A stretch of DNA of 64,000 bases. Source: Nitrobacter sp963807355. GTDB lineage: Bacteria > Pseudomonadota > Alphaproteobacteria > Rhizobiales > Xanthobacteraceae. Below, in pieces: positions 53,390-63,103 of the stretch. The stretch's first letter is position 1, and each line of letters begins with the position of its first letter. The notes under the pieces are model-generated. The model saw only the letters and a list, made by a program, of their open reading frames with translations. It did no database searches and was not told the DNA's origin. Both the position numbers and the translations under genes were made by a program. Where the stretch lies: assembly GCA_963807355.1 (NCBI GenBank), contig CAWEBX010000028.1, positions 9,850 through 73,849 on the forward strand, written 5' to 3'.

Positions 53390-55333
53390 ATGGATATCTA
53401 TTCAAAAGCGCGCGATTTGGGCATCAATCTGGACTTTGTCGACGGACTAGGCCGCCGTCATCTCCTGGAAAATGATCGATTGCGCGCCTTTGTTGAGAGT
53501 TTGCCATCGCCCCCGCGCCATCGTTTCTTGAAACAGCCCGTGGTCATCGTCGCCGACAGGGCTAAGTCTCGCATTCCTGTCGAAGCCGAGGCGAACGGCA
53601 TCGCTTGGCGACTCGTGCAACGTGATGCGGTGTTCGCCCAAGGATACATCGCTTCGGCAACGATCGATATCCGGCGTTCAATAGCGGTTGATACTTATCG
53701 ACTGGAGCTCGAAAGTGGCAACGGCACCATCATCGATTCAGTTCCCTTGCTGGTCACGCCTGAAAAAGCCTTTCAAGGCTCGTTCGAGCGCGTCTGGGTC
53801 CTGTCTGTTCAACTGTACGCGCTGTCATCGTCGCGCAACTGGGGAATTGGTGATTTCACCGATCTTGCATCGCTGATCGAACTGTCCTCGGATTGGGGAT
53901 GCCACGGCATCGGCCTCAATCCACTTCACGCCCTGTTCGATGACCGCCCTCTTGAATGCAGCCCCTATGCGCCAAACAGCCGGCTGTTTCTTAATCCGCT
54001 TTATATCGATCCCGAGCGGATGCCGAATTTTTCGAGCGCGTGGCTGAGGCAACACCGTGAACAGCTCGATCGGGTCCGGGAAGGCAAACTGGTCGATTAT
54101 GCGGCGGTTGCAAAACTGAAATACGCCGCATTCCGGCAAGCATTTTCGAAGTTTCAGCATGATCAGGCCGCGCAGGCCGAATTCGAAATCTTCAGGAAGC
54201 AGCGAGGCGAACTGTTAAAACGCTACGCCTGCTTCGAAGTGTTGCGGCGGAAATTCGGTTTGTCGCCTTGGTGGCTGTGGCCGGAAGAGTGGCGCCGCCC
54301 GACTGATGCTGGAATTCAAGCCTTATGCAGCGGCCTACAGCGCGAGGAGGTGAAGTTCGTCGAGTTCGTGCAATGGTGCGCGGCGGCCCAGCTACAGTCA
54401 TGCGCTGATCTCGCTGCTAAACGCGGAATGGCGGTCGGGCTTTATCTGGATGTCGCCGTCGGTGTTCAGGCCGGCGGGTTCGACGCCTGGAATGAGCAGA
54501 ATGCCATCTCGCGCGCGCTTTCGGTTGGAGCGCCGCCAGATCAACTCAACACGTCGGGGCAGGATTGGGGATTGGCGGGATTCCATGCCGCTGGCCTTGA
54601 GGCGAGCGACTTTGCACCGTTTCGGGAGATGCTGCGCGCTTCGATGCGTTTTGCGGGAGCCATACGGCTGGATCATGTGCTCGGTCTCAGCCGGCTTTAC
54701 TTGATACCGGCCGGGGCATCGCCTCTACAGGGAGCATATGTGGAGATGCCGTTGCAGGCGATGCTCGGCGTTATCGCGCAAGAGAGCGTCGGCCAGCGTT
54801 GTATCGTCATCGGCGAGGATCTTGGAACGGTACTGGAGGGTTTTCGCGACAGTCTCGCGGCATGGGGTGTGTGGTCTTACAAGGTGATGATGTTCGAACG
54901 CGGCAATGATGGCGCTTTTATTGAGTCGTCGGAATATGCCGCGAATGCGCTTGTCACCTTCACGACGCATGATCTTGCGTCCTTCGCCGGCTGGCAATCG
55001 CATTCCGATCTCAGGGTCAAGCGGGAGCTTGGGATCGATCCCGGCGAAACCGACGCGGAGCGGACGAATGCGCGCCATGCGTTCGAATGGAAGCTCGGTG
55101 AAGAACATATCGCAGCGAAGAATTTTCTCGGGGCCGTCGAATTTCTCGCGCGCGCGCCATCCCGCATTCTCGCGATCGCGCTCGACGATCTGATCGGATT
55201 GACGGATCAGCCGAATATTCCAGGTACGGTGAATGAGCACCCCAACTGGCGGAGGCGAATTCCAGTCAAGTTGGAGGATCTGGACCGACGCATCGACCTC
55301 GATGCGCTCCGACACGCGCTCCGTGATCGCTGA
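53390..55333 (+). CDS. malQ: 4-alpha-glucanotransferase (amylomaltase)
   Basis: From ATG 53390 the 647-residue GH77 enzyme has the blocks LSVQLYALSSSRNWGIGDFT, NPLHALFDDRPLECSPYAPN, nucleophile Asp in AIRLDHVLGLSRLYLIPAG, acid Glu in IVIGEDLGTVLEGF and FTTHDLASFAGW. It transfers glucan segments between oligosaccharides, recycling short products of GlgX and GlgP. The 41 codons upstream to 53267 are polar and cysteine-rich and lie in the divergent promoter region with glgE, so they are left out. Confidence 0.9.
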   Translation: MDIYSKARDLGINLDFVDGLGRRHLLENDRLRAFVESLPSPPRHRFLKQPVVIVADRAKSRIPVEAEANGIAWRLVQRDAVFAQGYIASATIDIRRSIAVDTYRLELESGNGTIIDSVPLLVTPEKAFQGSFERVWVLSVQLYALSSSRNWGIGDFTDLASLIELSSDWGCHGIGLNPLHALFDDRPLECSPYAPNSRLFLNPLYIDPERMPNFSSAWLRQHREQLDRVREGKLVDYAAVAKLKYAAFRQAFSKFQHDQAAQAEFEIFRKQRGELLKRYACFEVLRRKFGLSPWWLWPEEWRRPTDAGIQALCSGLQREEVKFVEFVQWCAAAQLQSCADLAAKRGMAVGLYLDVAVGVQAGGFDAWNEQNAISRALSVGAPPDQLNTSGQDWGLAGFHAAGLEASDFAPFREMLRASMRFAGAIRLDHVLGLSRLYLIPAGASPLQGAYVEMPLQAMLGVIAQESVGQRCIVIGEDLGTVLEGFRDSLAAWGVWSYKVMMFERGNDGAFIESSEYAANALVTFTTHDLASFAGWQSHSDLRVKRELGIDPGETDAERTNARHAFEWKLGEEHIAAKNFLGAVEFLARAPSRILAIALDDLIGLTDQPNIPGTVNEHPNWRRRIPVKLEDLDRRIDLDALRHALRDR

Positions 55334-55457
55334 AACAGCGTTTGGGATAATCCAGATGCTCAATATGCTAAGCGGCTACGACGCATCACCTAAAAGAATG
55401 GACTGTCAGGAACGGGTGAGCTTATAGCCCCAACGACAAGCATGCAGCCAGAGTGGC

Positions 55458-55970
55458 TCAGGGGTAGCCGTGCAACATCAACCGGTCCGCGCGAACTTCC
55501 CAGCTCTCGAGCCGGTTGAGGAAGCTCATTCCCAAAAGGTTGGCTTTCATCTGGCCGCGGGGCACGACGAGCGCAGGCACGGATCGCTCGACAAGCTTCC
55601 CGACTGCGAGCCTGTCGAGCGTCAGGCGAGCGGCGCGCGCTCGCCCGCCGGCGGTCTCGACATCGACATCGTAGTTCAGCAATTCCAACGGCAGTCCGGC
55701 AGCCTTCGCCGTTTCGTAGGTGAGGACGACGGACGTTGCGCCGGTGTCAATGATCATCGGCGTCTTCACGCCGTTGATCTTTGCGTGAAGTGTAAAATCG
55801 CCGTTCTGTGTCCGAGGAATCTGGACGCTCCGTGGGGGGCTCGCGGCGGCCTTGTGCAGCATCGTCGAAACCAAGTCTCCTGCAGCCGATATTCGTGCGG
55901 GATCCCCATAGGCGACCACCGCTCCAGCGGTCGCGGCCAGCATTCCGATCACGAGCAGGATGCGGATCAT
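55458..55970 (-). CDS. Retropepsin-like aspartyl protease (TIGR02281 type)
   Basis: From ATG 55970 the 170-residue protein has an N-terminal membrane/signal segment (ILLVIGMLAATAGAVVAY) and a single-domain aspartyl protease with the active-site motif PMIIDTGATSVVLTYETAKA and the later flap-like AARLTLDRLAVG and NLLGMSFLNRL. Such clan AA proteins work as dimers in the periplasm; substrate unknown. The 38 upstream codons are not used. Confidence 0.8.
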   Translation of the reverse strand: MIRILLVIGMLAATAGAVVAYGDPARISAAGDLVSTMLHKAAASPPRSVQIPRTQNGDFTLHAKINGVKTPMIIDTGATSVVLTYETAKAAGLPLELLNYDVDVETAGGRARAARLTLDRLAVGKLVERSVPALVVPRGQMKANLLGMSFLNRLESWEVRADRLMLHGYP

Positions 55971-56276
55971 AACGCACCTGTCGTGTTTTCGGCCAGACCC
56001 CGAGAGTCGCAACGATCGAGACCTGTTTTGTCTGGTCGATCTGCCGCACCCGCGCAGCTCCATGAAACGTGCGACGCGGGCCATGAAGGTTGGTTCTGCG
56101 AGCGACTGTTCAAACCGCTATTCACTGCGCTTTGATACTCATTCAAGACCATGATGACCATTTCGTTTGCTCTCGTAAGCCTTTGGTCAGTGTCTGATAA
56201 CGGCGTTGATTCGAACTTTGTTCTATTCTTTCCATTGGCACGATCTTGTCCGAAAACCGGTTGCCACTTTTCGGGA
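55971..56276. other. Intergenic region holding a Rhizobiales palindromic repeat
   Basis: No gene is supported here. Positions 56241-56282 carry the sequence TTGTCCGAAAACCGG and CCACTTTTCGGGATCATG, whose CCGAAAA/TTTTCGG arms form the palindromic repeat found between genes throughout Bradyrhizobium-group and rhizobial genomes. The stop codon of the next gene (56277-56279) lies inside it. Confidence 0.6.
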
Positions 56277-57890
56277 TCATGCTCGAAGACCCGTGCCGGC
56301 GTTCATGATCGGTGTGTTTCGCAGACGGCGTCTTTCGTCGGCCATGTGATCGTCTGCTTGCCCAGGTTGAAGCCGCGGACTTTCCTCCGCCATGGGCGCC
56401 AGAGCAGACATCACGCGTTCTGGCGGAAAGGTAACGATGACCTCCGTGCCAACGCGAAGCTTGGATTTCAGCGTGAACGTACCACCGTGCATGTCGATCA
56501 GGCTCTTAGCGATCGGCAAACCAAGACCCGCGCCTTGCTCTGCGGATTTGATCGAATTCGATCCCTGTCCGAACGAGGCGAGCACAATCGGGATTTCGTC
56601 TTCCGCGATCCCGGAGCCGTTGTCCTTGACACTGAGGTATTGCCCGCCCGAAGCAGTCCATCCGACCTTCAGCAATATCTCTCCGCCTTGTGGCGTGAAC
56701 TTGATTGAATTCGACAACAGATTGAGCACGATCTGGCGCGTGGCGCGCTCGTCACCCCAGATGCGAGGCATATCTTGTTCGAACACGTCGTAGATTGTGA
56801 TGCCGCGGTTTGAGGCCCGTAACTTCAACAGATGGTGGCATTCGGTCACGACATGGACCAGAGATACGGCCTCTTCGTTGAGTTCATAACGGCCGGCCTC
56901 GATCCGCGATAGATCAAGAATCTCATTGATCAAATTCAGGAGGTGAACGCCGGAGTTATGAATGTCGGCCGAATAGGTCTTGTAAACTGCAACCGCGTGC
57001 TCGCCGAAAATTTCACTCTTCATGACCTCGGAAAATCCGAGAATGGCATTCAAGGGCGTCCGCAATTCGTGACTCATTTGAGCCAGAAACCGTGATTTTG
57101 CGACGTTGGCCGATTCCGCGCGATGCCGCGCTTCGTCCGAAATAGCCTTCGCCTGCTCAAGTTCGCCGATTAGGGCGTCCTTCTCTGCCCGCGCTTCGAG
57201 CGTCGCCAGCGTCGTGGAATGCAAACGATGCGCGAGCAGGGCGAAGAAGCCCTCCGCAGTCAGCGCCAGAATGGCAAGGATGTAGTTGTTGAAGCTGCCG
57301 GCAGTCGCGAACTTCAGCGCGATTGCCGAGGTTACGGGAGCGGTTGCGGCAAGGGCGGCAATCGGCAGACTGGCCGAGAGCATACTCGATACCGCCACGA
57401 CCAGCAGCATCAGAAACATCATCAGGGTATTTGTGACCTGATCCGAGCCGGCAGGATGCACTAGAATCGTCGTCCAACACAGGCCGTATAGGAGATCGAG
57501 CAAAATGAAACGCGCGCGCCATTTGCGTGTGCTATTGGCCGATGATGGTGCCTTGAGATAATTCTTGCAGTTGTAGATGATGACTGCGTGGAGGCAGAGC
57601 ATTCCGAACGTCCACGCGGCGGCGGCGGTGGGCGCTATCCAGAAGCCGAAGAGCACGCCAGTCGCAACCAAGAGCAGCATCACGACAAACGATGCCGACA
57701 GTCGTGTTTGCGCATATTGCCGGAGCAGTTCGTGATCGAACGCCGGCCGTGTTCCGCTGGTCGAAGTCAGGCGGTCGCGCGCTTCGCGGACCCGCTGCGT
57801 GGTGGCGCGGCGATGACGTGCGGACGGTACAATCGCGGGAGCGACCGGAAGCTGGACGACTTCAGGTTTATCGGCGGGAGTACTCATCAA
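56277..57890 (-). CDS. Membrane sensor histidine kinase
   Basis: The 537-residue protein has about six N-terminal membrane helices (residues 70-250, for example VVMLLLVATGVLFGFWIAP) and a short coiled coil. The HisKA box is SRFLAQMSHELRTPLNAILG, and the ATPase domain has IVLNLLSNSIKFTPQGGEIL, VKDNGSGIAEDEI and GAGLGLPIAKSLIDMHGGTF. No periplasmic domain is obvious, so it may sense a membrane or cytoplasmic signal, like PleC/DivJ-type kinases. No response regulator is adjacent. Confidence 0.8.
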   Translation of the reverse strand: MMSTPADKPEVVQLPVAPAIVPSARHRRATTQRVREARDRLTSTSGTRPAFDHELLRQYAQTRLSASFVVMLLLVATGVLFGFWIAPTAAAAWTFGMLCLHAVIIYNCKNYLKAPSSANSTRKWRARFILLDLLYGLCWTTILVHPAGSDQVTNTLMMFLMLLVVAVSSMLSASLPIAALAATAPVTSAIALKFATAGSFNNYILAILALTAEGFFALLAHRLHSTTLATLEARAEKDALIGELEQAKAISDEARHRAESANVAKSRFLAQMSHELRTPLNAILGFSEVMKSEIFGEHAVAVYKTYSADIHNSGVHLLNLINEILDLSRIEAGRYELNEEAVSLVHVVTECHHLLKLRASNRGITIYDVFEQDMPRIWGDERATRQIVLNLLSNSIKFTPQGGEILLKVGWTASGGQYLSVKDNGSGIAEDEIPIVLASFGQGSNSIKSAEQGAGLGLPIAKSLIDMHGGTFTLKSKLRVGTEVIVTFPPERVMSALAPMAEESPRLQPGQADDHMADERRRLRNTPIMNAGTGLRA

Positions 57891-58073
57891 CCAGACACAA
57901 ATCCTGTACGCGGCCGCGCGAGTCGTTACTGATCCATTTCTCGCGCCAAATCCTTAAAGGCGGCCTTAAAAAGCAGGATAATCCGGTTAACGGGACGTTA
58001 ATCGACGAGACCGTTTTGGTATTGAAATCATTTACATTTTCGGAGAATTAGTCACTTCCTTGGAATCGATTAG

Positions 58074-59105
58074 TCACTCAAGGTTCACTTTTCGGTCCTG
58101 CAGCTTAGCCATACCGGCTCGCGCCAGCTTCTTCTGGTCTGCCGCTTTGGTATAACGCTCGATCTCGCGCAGGGTCTTGTGACCGGAGAACGAGGCGATC
58201 TGTTTTTCGGTGGCCTCGGACTCAGCCATACGTCTCATGGAGGCCTTGCGCAGGCCGTGCGGGACACATCGATCGGGCAGTCCGGCCTTGTCGATTGCCC
58301 GGGTCATCAAGCCCCCCAGGCCGCTGACCGTCATCGGTGCGCCGTTGCTTTTCCCTATCAGGGTCAGACCGCGCGCCGGGTAGGCGTGCAATGCCTCGGC
58401 GAGCTCCGGCGAGATCGGAATAAGCAATTCGGCGCCGGTCTTTTCCTGGACGACATGGATGGCACCGTCGACGATGTCGCGGCGGTGCATCCTGGCCACG
58501 TCGCCGATGCGCTGAGTGGTGTGGAGCAGCAGCGCATAGGCAAGCCGTTCGCGTGTCCCGAGCGGCCACCTGGATTCGAACTGCCGGAGCTCGGCCTCGG
58601 TCCAGGTGTGATGCTCGCCGGTCTTAAACATCTCCAAACCCGTTACCGGGTTCTGGGCGATCATGCCGCGCTTAACCGCGAAGCCCATCAGCCGGCGCAA
58701 CACCGCGCGAGTCAGGTTCCCCATCGAGGGATGTTGAAGACCGATCCGGTTGATGATGCGCTCGACTGCATCCCGCGTCATGAGAGAGACGGCGCGGTGG
58801 CCGTGCTCTCGCGCGAGCGGGTCCAGCACAATTCGGTAAAGCTTCTGCGACGATGGCTTCAGGTTCTTCGTGAAGAGCGCCGAGCCATAGAACTCTGTCA
58901 CGAGGCGGCCGAATGATCCTTCCGGCTTCGGCTGGACCGGCACAGGCTGCTCGGCGAGATAGGCCTGGTAGGCCGCCATGAACTCGGCCGACCCTGGCAG
59001 GCCTGGCAGGGGACCGAGCCGCTTGCCGCCTTTGCGGAAGTAGCGGCGCACCTTTCCGGTGCCGTCGACGTACTCGTTGACGTACTTCAATTTGATCGTG
59101 GCCAT
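58074..59105 (-). CDS. Tyrosine recombinase (phage-type integrase)
   Basis: From ATG 59105 the 343-residue protein has an N-terminal arm-type domain, a SAM-like core-binding domain (YGSALFTKNLKPSSQKLYRI) and a catalytic domain with Arg in LLHTTQRIGDVARMHR, then HGLRKASMRRMAE and SFSGHKTLREIERYT with the His and Tyr. It is the first gene of a second mobile island on the right. No tRNA gene lies next to it, so the attachment site is not evident. Confidence 0.85.
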   Translation of the reverse strand: MATIKLKYVNEYVDGTGKVRRYFRKGGKRLGPLPGLPGSAEFMAAYQAYLAEQPVPVQPKPEGSFGRLVTEFYGSALFTKNLKPSSQKLYRIVLDPLAREHGHRAVSLMTRDAVERIINRIGLQHPSMGNLTRAVLRRLMGFAVKRGMIAQNPVTGLEMFKTGEHHTWTEAELRQFESRWPLGTRERLAYALLLHTTQRIGDVARMHRRDIVDGAIHVVQEKTGAELLIPISPELAEALHAYPARGLTLIGKSNGAPMTVSGLGGLMTRAIDKAGLPDRCVPHGLRKASMRRMAESEATEKQIASFSGHKTLREIERYTKAADQKKLARAGMAKLQDRKVNLE

Positions 59106-59113
59106 CTTAGCCC

Positions 59114-59300
59114 TCATGCGTCGTCCCATGACGCGAGGGATTGCTTCTGGCGATCAACGGCGCCGGGGTCTGGTTCCCCGCTATCCACAACGATCGACCC
59201 GTCTGGCTTGACGGTGACGCTGCGAACACGCAGCCCGGCGCTCTCGCGCCTGGACGGCGCGGCGGACCTGGGCCTTGGTGAAGGAGACGGCGCGTGTCAT
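59114..59300 (-). pseudogene. Small island protein, frameshifted
   Basis: ATG 59300 begins MTRAVSFTKAQVRRAVQA, then one base out of register SAGLRVRSVTVKPDGSIVVD and GAVDRQKQSLASWDDA to a TGA at 59114-59116. The 187-base span is not a multiple of three, which fits a one-base insertion near 59240. Small proteins with this MTRAVSFT...AGLxVxxVxVxPDG pattern are common next to integrases in alphaproteobacterial islands; function unknown. The stop is nine bases before the integrase start. Confidence 0.6.
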
Positions 59301-59322
59301 GTGTCGCGGCGGTGCTTGGTGG

Positions 59323-60051
59323 TCATCGCTCGCCTCGGCTTTTCTCGCGAAGTTGATGTTCGAGTTTGGCGACAGCCATGATTGTCGGCTTCAACTCGGC
59401 GGGGGCATCTTTGAACCGGCGCTTGCGCAACCTGCTCAACACGCCCTGCGGCACACATTCCCAATTCGATGGGCCAGTATTGGACTTATTTCCATCGATA
59501 CACTTCAGTCTGTGCCCTTTGGGCACTGGTCCGTTCTTCTGCTCCCAAAGCAGAACGTGTTTGCGGAGCCATTGTTCTCTGTAGGTATTGCCGACCTTGT
59601 TGCTCTTCCGGTCGGTCTTGATCATGATGTAACCATCGCTGCTGATGGTTTCGAACCCGATAGGCTTATCCCGCGGGCCAGTCGATCTTGTGAACCCCTT
59701 CCTTTTCGCACGATTGTATAGAGCCTGTTCGGTAAGATCGCTTCTGCCGAATTTTCTCACAAACTCTTCATGTAATTCCTGAGGCGATAAATCACGCCCA
59801 CACTCCAAGAAGCGGAGTTCTGCCGGACTTAGCACCTCCATGCTCATGCTCGAAGCGCGTGTGGAGTGGCTTGCCTTCAATCCGAGTTTTTGACAAAGGC
59901 GTTTGAAATTGCTGTAGCGAACATCTGTTCGACCGAACTTCTCTACAAACACCTTGAAAAGGTTAGGTCGCGGAGAGTTCGCGGGTAGCCGCCGATAGGT
60001 CCGCCTAATAAAAGCGATCTCAGCCTTGCTGTATGAAGTCCGCGTTGTCAT
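59323..60051 (-). CDS. HNH endonuclease with DNA-binding repeats
   Basis: The N-terminal half has two similar helix-turn-helix-like units (YSKAEIAFIRRTYRRLP with FGRTDVRYSNFKRLCQKLG; LSPAELRFLECGRDLSPQEL with FGRSDLTEQALYNRAKRKGF). The C-terminal half is an HNH domain (YREQWLRKHVLLWEQKNGPV, PKGHRLKCIDGNKSNTGPSN with the His and Asn). This layout resembles phage-borne or group I-type homing endonucleases. The start overlaps the upstream gene's stop (ATGA). Confidence 0.75.
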   Translation of the reverse strand: MTTRTSYSKAEIAFIRRTYRRLPANSPRPNLFKVFVEKFGRTDVRYSNFKRLCQKLGLKASHSTRASSMSMEVLSPAELRFLECGRDLSPQELHEEFVRKFGRSDLTEQALYNRAKRKGFTRSTGPRDKPIGFETISSDGYIMIKTDRKSNKVGNTYREQWLRKHVLLWEQKNGPVPKGHRLKCIDGNKSNTGPSNWECVPQGVLSRLRKRRFKDAPAELKPTIMAVAKLEHQLREKSRGER

Positions 60052-60320
60052 CGGTTCTCGACCAGCTTAAGCGCCGTGCTGGTCGCCGGCTTTTCCATCA
60101 TCGACAGGCATGGGCGCGGATCGGCGCCGTCGTGGTCTGACACGAGCTTCGCGGCCTGTAGCTGCACCGCTGCGGTTCGAATGATCTGGTCTGCTACCGC
60201 CACCATCGCCTCGGCGCGCTTGTGCTCCTGGTCGATCTTTTCAGGCGACATCTCCTCGTCCGCAAGCCGCTCTATCTGTGCGAACAGATGATCGTTGAGG
60301 TCGCAAAGGCGGTTCTTCAT
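60048..60320 (-). CDS. Conserved island/phage hypothetical protein
   Basis: A strong GGAGG lies seven bases before ATG 60320. The 90-residue product (MKNRLCDLNDHLFAQIERLA, DQEHKRAEAMVAVADQII) is helical and acidic; this type of protein is frequent in rhizobial phage islands with no known role. In this sequence the upstream frame reads through into it, which I take to be a lesion, because a separate start signal is clear. Confidence 0.65.
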   Translation of the reverse strand: MKNRLCDLNDHLFAQIERLADEEMSPEKIDQEHKRAEAMVAVADQIIRTAAVQLQAAKLVSDHDGADPRPCLSMMEKPATSTALKLVENR

Positions 60321-60590
60321 CGGCTTTCCTCCAGTTCCTTGGTTGTATCCATAGCGTCGGCATGTGCGTCCAGATTCGCCTGGGTCAATCACCATGATCG
60401 AAACTTGGGTCTGGCGTCCAACAGCCCCAACCCCAGCGTAGAACCCCTCAACAAACTCCCTTGCGCATAGCATCTTGACGCGGCGCTCCTGATCCGACGA
60501 ATAGCTCCAGCCTCGAAGCTCTTTCCCGTCCAGCGTGATGGTGATTTCGTCGCGGTCGTTGTCAGTGACGCGCGGGATCATGTGCCGCAT
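60317..60590 (-). pseudogene. Small phage hypothetical protein with probable frameshift
   Basis: ATG 60590 opens RVTDNDRDEITITLDGKELR and KMLCAREFVEGFYAGVGAV. Near 60385-60400 the likely true ending (ANLDAHADAMDTTKELEESR, then TGA overlapping the next ATG) is one base out of register. In the frame as given the protein instead continues into the following gene without a stop. Confidence 0.5.
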
Positions 60591-60596
60591 CTTTTC

Positions 60597-61018
60597 TCAA
60601 TCGGACGGGAGGCGGATCGTTGCGGCGGCGGGTTTGCGGAATCCTTGTCCCTTCAGCCGTGCCGACTTTCGGATCCCTGCGGCATTCAGTTGTTTGCGGT
60701 AAGCGTCGGACTTTTCCGCGATGTCCGTCCTGGTCTTGACCTTGTGACAGGCAGAGCAGAGCAGAGCAATTGGATGTTGCTCTCGCGATGTTGTCCGCCG
60801 TTGATAAGAGCGCTGACATGATCGTATTCGGGACGCAGCTTCCCGACGATCAAGAGGGTGCAGACGGCGCACCGCTTGTTGAATTTTTGAAAGATCCGAA
60901 GTTTGACGCGAGGCGGTATGGCCTCGTTTTCGTGTTTGGCGATCCATTCAGGAACGGTCTGCTCATCCCTCTGCTCCGGCCGGCGCGATCTCGCGGAGCT
61001 GAGCGTTGAATTCATCAT
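60597..61018 (-). pseudogene. HNH endonuclease, frameshifted in a TCTGC repeat
   Basis: The first frame has PPRVKLRIFQKFNKRCAVC, PEYDHVSALINGGQHRESNI and then runs off. The matching end SACHKVKTRTDIAEKSDAYR and KPAAATIRLPSD lies in another frame. Together they give the C-x2-C, DH, N and C-x-x-H pattern of an HNH nuclease with a zinc site. The coding strand has TCTGC three times near 60760-60775; two copies would restore the frame. It is probably the terminase-adjacent HNH gene of a phage. Confidence 0.7.
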
Positions 61019-61748
61019 GTCGATAGCTCGCCGCTGTTACGGCGTTTCACCAGGTCATCGATCGCCTGCATCTCGGCCCGGTCTTCGTCGGATGGCGTTC
61101 CCTCGATCAATCGCAGCGCTTCGGTTCGCCGAGTTGCGAGGCTCTTCGGCTTGTCCGTCACTCGCGCCATCGCCTGGGCATAGATGCTTTGCCATCCAGC
61201 GGGCAGGCCGACGCCGGGCTTGTCATCGACGTCGGCCTTCCACGATCGTCGGACGCTGGGGAGCCTTCCGACGATGCTGAGTTGGTGCCCGCGTCCGGGG
61301 CCGAGATGAGGTCGGACGCGGGCTTATCCGTCTCAGCTCCATCAGAGGACGCCGCAGGCTGAGACGAATTGGAATTGGGGCCGTCGATCATAGCCATGAT
61401 CTCGGCGCGGAGCGATGCTTCGCTCAGTCCAGGCACGATGTCTCTGCAGATCACATAGATCATTCGATCGGCGAGGCGGCTCAGGCCAGGACCGTCCAAC
61501 TTGGACAGCGACTTCGGAACGATCCGGACTTCGCCGGTCAACGGGTTTGTGATGTACTTGACGTACCGAACCCGGATCTTGAGCTCGTCCATAGCATCTT
61601 CGCGGTCGTGCAGATGATCGCAGGCGTCAGCGACCTTGGACGCGAGCACCCATAGCAGCCGAAAGAGCTTCATGTTCCGGTGCGACGTGATCTTTACCAG
61701 GACGTCACGGTTGGCCGGGACCCGGACAAGATCGTCAAGGATATTCAC
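61015..61748 (-). pseudogene. DUF1367-like phage protein, truncated at 5' end and frameshifted
   Basis: The first visible block (VLVKITSHRNMKLFRLLWVL, with LTGEVRIVPKSLSKLDGPGL) resembles DUF1367 proteins of temperate phages. Its N-terminus ends where a truncated IS110 element begins, so the real start is lost. Near 61260-61290 the sequence shifts frame to GLPAGWQSIYAQAMARVTDK and RRTEALRLIEGTPSDEDRAE. That ends at 61015, overlapping the HNH start. The DUF assignment is by resemblance. Confidence 0.5.
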
Positions 61749-63065
61749 AAAGAACGGATCTCAATCGCGGTGGCGGAGAGCGGACGCTCTTGCGCGGTGG
61801 AATACTGAGATTTCCAACGATCCCGTTGCGATCGGTAAGCTGTGCGACCGTCTCGAGCGTCCGGAAGACGTTTGCGTTTTGCTACGAGGCTGGCCCGTGC
61901 GGCTATGGCGTTCATCGTCAACTCATCAGCCTCGGCCATCGCTGCGATGTGGTGGCGCCGTCATTGATTCCGACCAGGCCCGGCGATCGGGTGAAGACCA
62001 ATCGTCGTGACGCCACCATGCTAGCGCGTCTTCACCGAGCCGGCGAGTTGACGCCCGTCTGGGTGCCTGATGCCGATCACGAAGCCATGCGCGATTTGAT
62101 CCGTCTGCGCAGTGTCGTGCGACAAATCGTGACGCGAGCCCGTCAGCATCTTCAAGGTTTTCTGCTGCGGCACGGGCGCAAGCACGGGCGTGGGACAGCA
62201 TGGCGAATGGCTTATCGGCGATGGCTATCGACTTTGGCCTTCGAACATCCCGCGCAGCAGATCGCATTTCAAGACTATGTCGATGCCGTCATGGATGCGG
62301 AGCGGCGCCTTCAGCGCGTCGAGGAGCAGATATCCGGTCTACTTCCCGAATGGAATCTGCGCCCAGTTGTTGATGCCTTGCAGGCGATGCGGGGTATCGC
62401 TTTGATCACAGCCGTGGTGCTGGTCGCTGAAGTGGGCGACTTCACACGCTTTGCAAACCCGCGCCAGCTCATGGCCTATTTCGGCCTGATCCCGGGCGAG
62501 CAATCGAGCGGCGAGACCATCCGACGCGGCGGCATCACCAAGACCGGCAACGCCCATGCCCGACGCGCGCTGGTCGAAGGCGCCTGGGCTTACCGAATGA
62601 AGGCGCGCATCGGTCGTCATAAGGTCGATCGGATCGAGGCTCTGCCAAAAGTCGTTCGCGATATCGCCTGGAGAGCGCAAGTTCGGCTCTGCACTCGATA
62701 TCGTCGGCTGAGCGCGCGCGGCAAGACCGCCAACGTCGTCAATGTCGCCATCGCACGCGAGATGGTGGGCTTCATCTGGTCGATCGCCTGCACGGTTCAA
62801 TCCGCGCCAAAAACGGCATGACCCACTGACTTAACGGACAGCCAGAAGAGGAGATAACAAACACAAGATCAGCCTCGGCGCGGTATGCGGCGCTGGGGGC
62901 GGGACAATGCCGGGGAGCCCTCGTCTCCACTATGAGCCTTTGACGCTCGCCACCTAGACTGAGGCAGCCCCAAACGAAGCAAGGTCATGCGGCTCGACCC
63001 GCGGATGAGAGATTGTTGACCGACGTTTAAGTCCCGCCTCCTGCACCGCATATCCGTCGTACAAA
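61740..63065 (+). mobile_element. Truncated IS110-family element with broken transposase
   Basis: The transposase matches IS110: DIHKERISIAVAESG, then in another frame EISNDPVAIGKLCDRL, then FAFCYEAGPCGYGVHRQLIS, DRVKTNRRDATMLARLHRAG and the C-terminal RQLMAYFGLIPGEQSSGETI with ITKTGNAHARRALVEGAWAY, ending at 62821. It lacks its first residues and the left end, and has at least two frameshifts (near 61790 and 61860). The following about 240 bases, with TGAGGCAGCCCCAAACGAAG, look like the right-hand non-coding end of such elements. It cannot move by itself. Confidence 0.75.
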
Positions 63066-63103
63066 TGCCTCTGCCGTCGATCGGAATCGGCGGGCCAAAT
63101 CCT

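Noticed and set aside
58045..58080. Integrase attachment core from the repeated ATTAGTCACT
   Set aside because: The two copies are adjacent near the integrase stop, too short, and no second copy at the far island end can be seen in this window.
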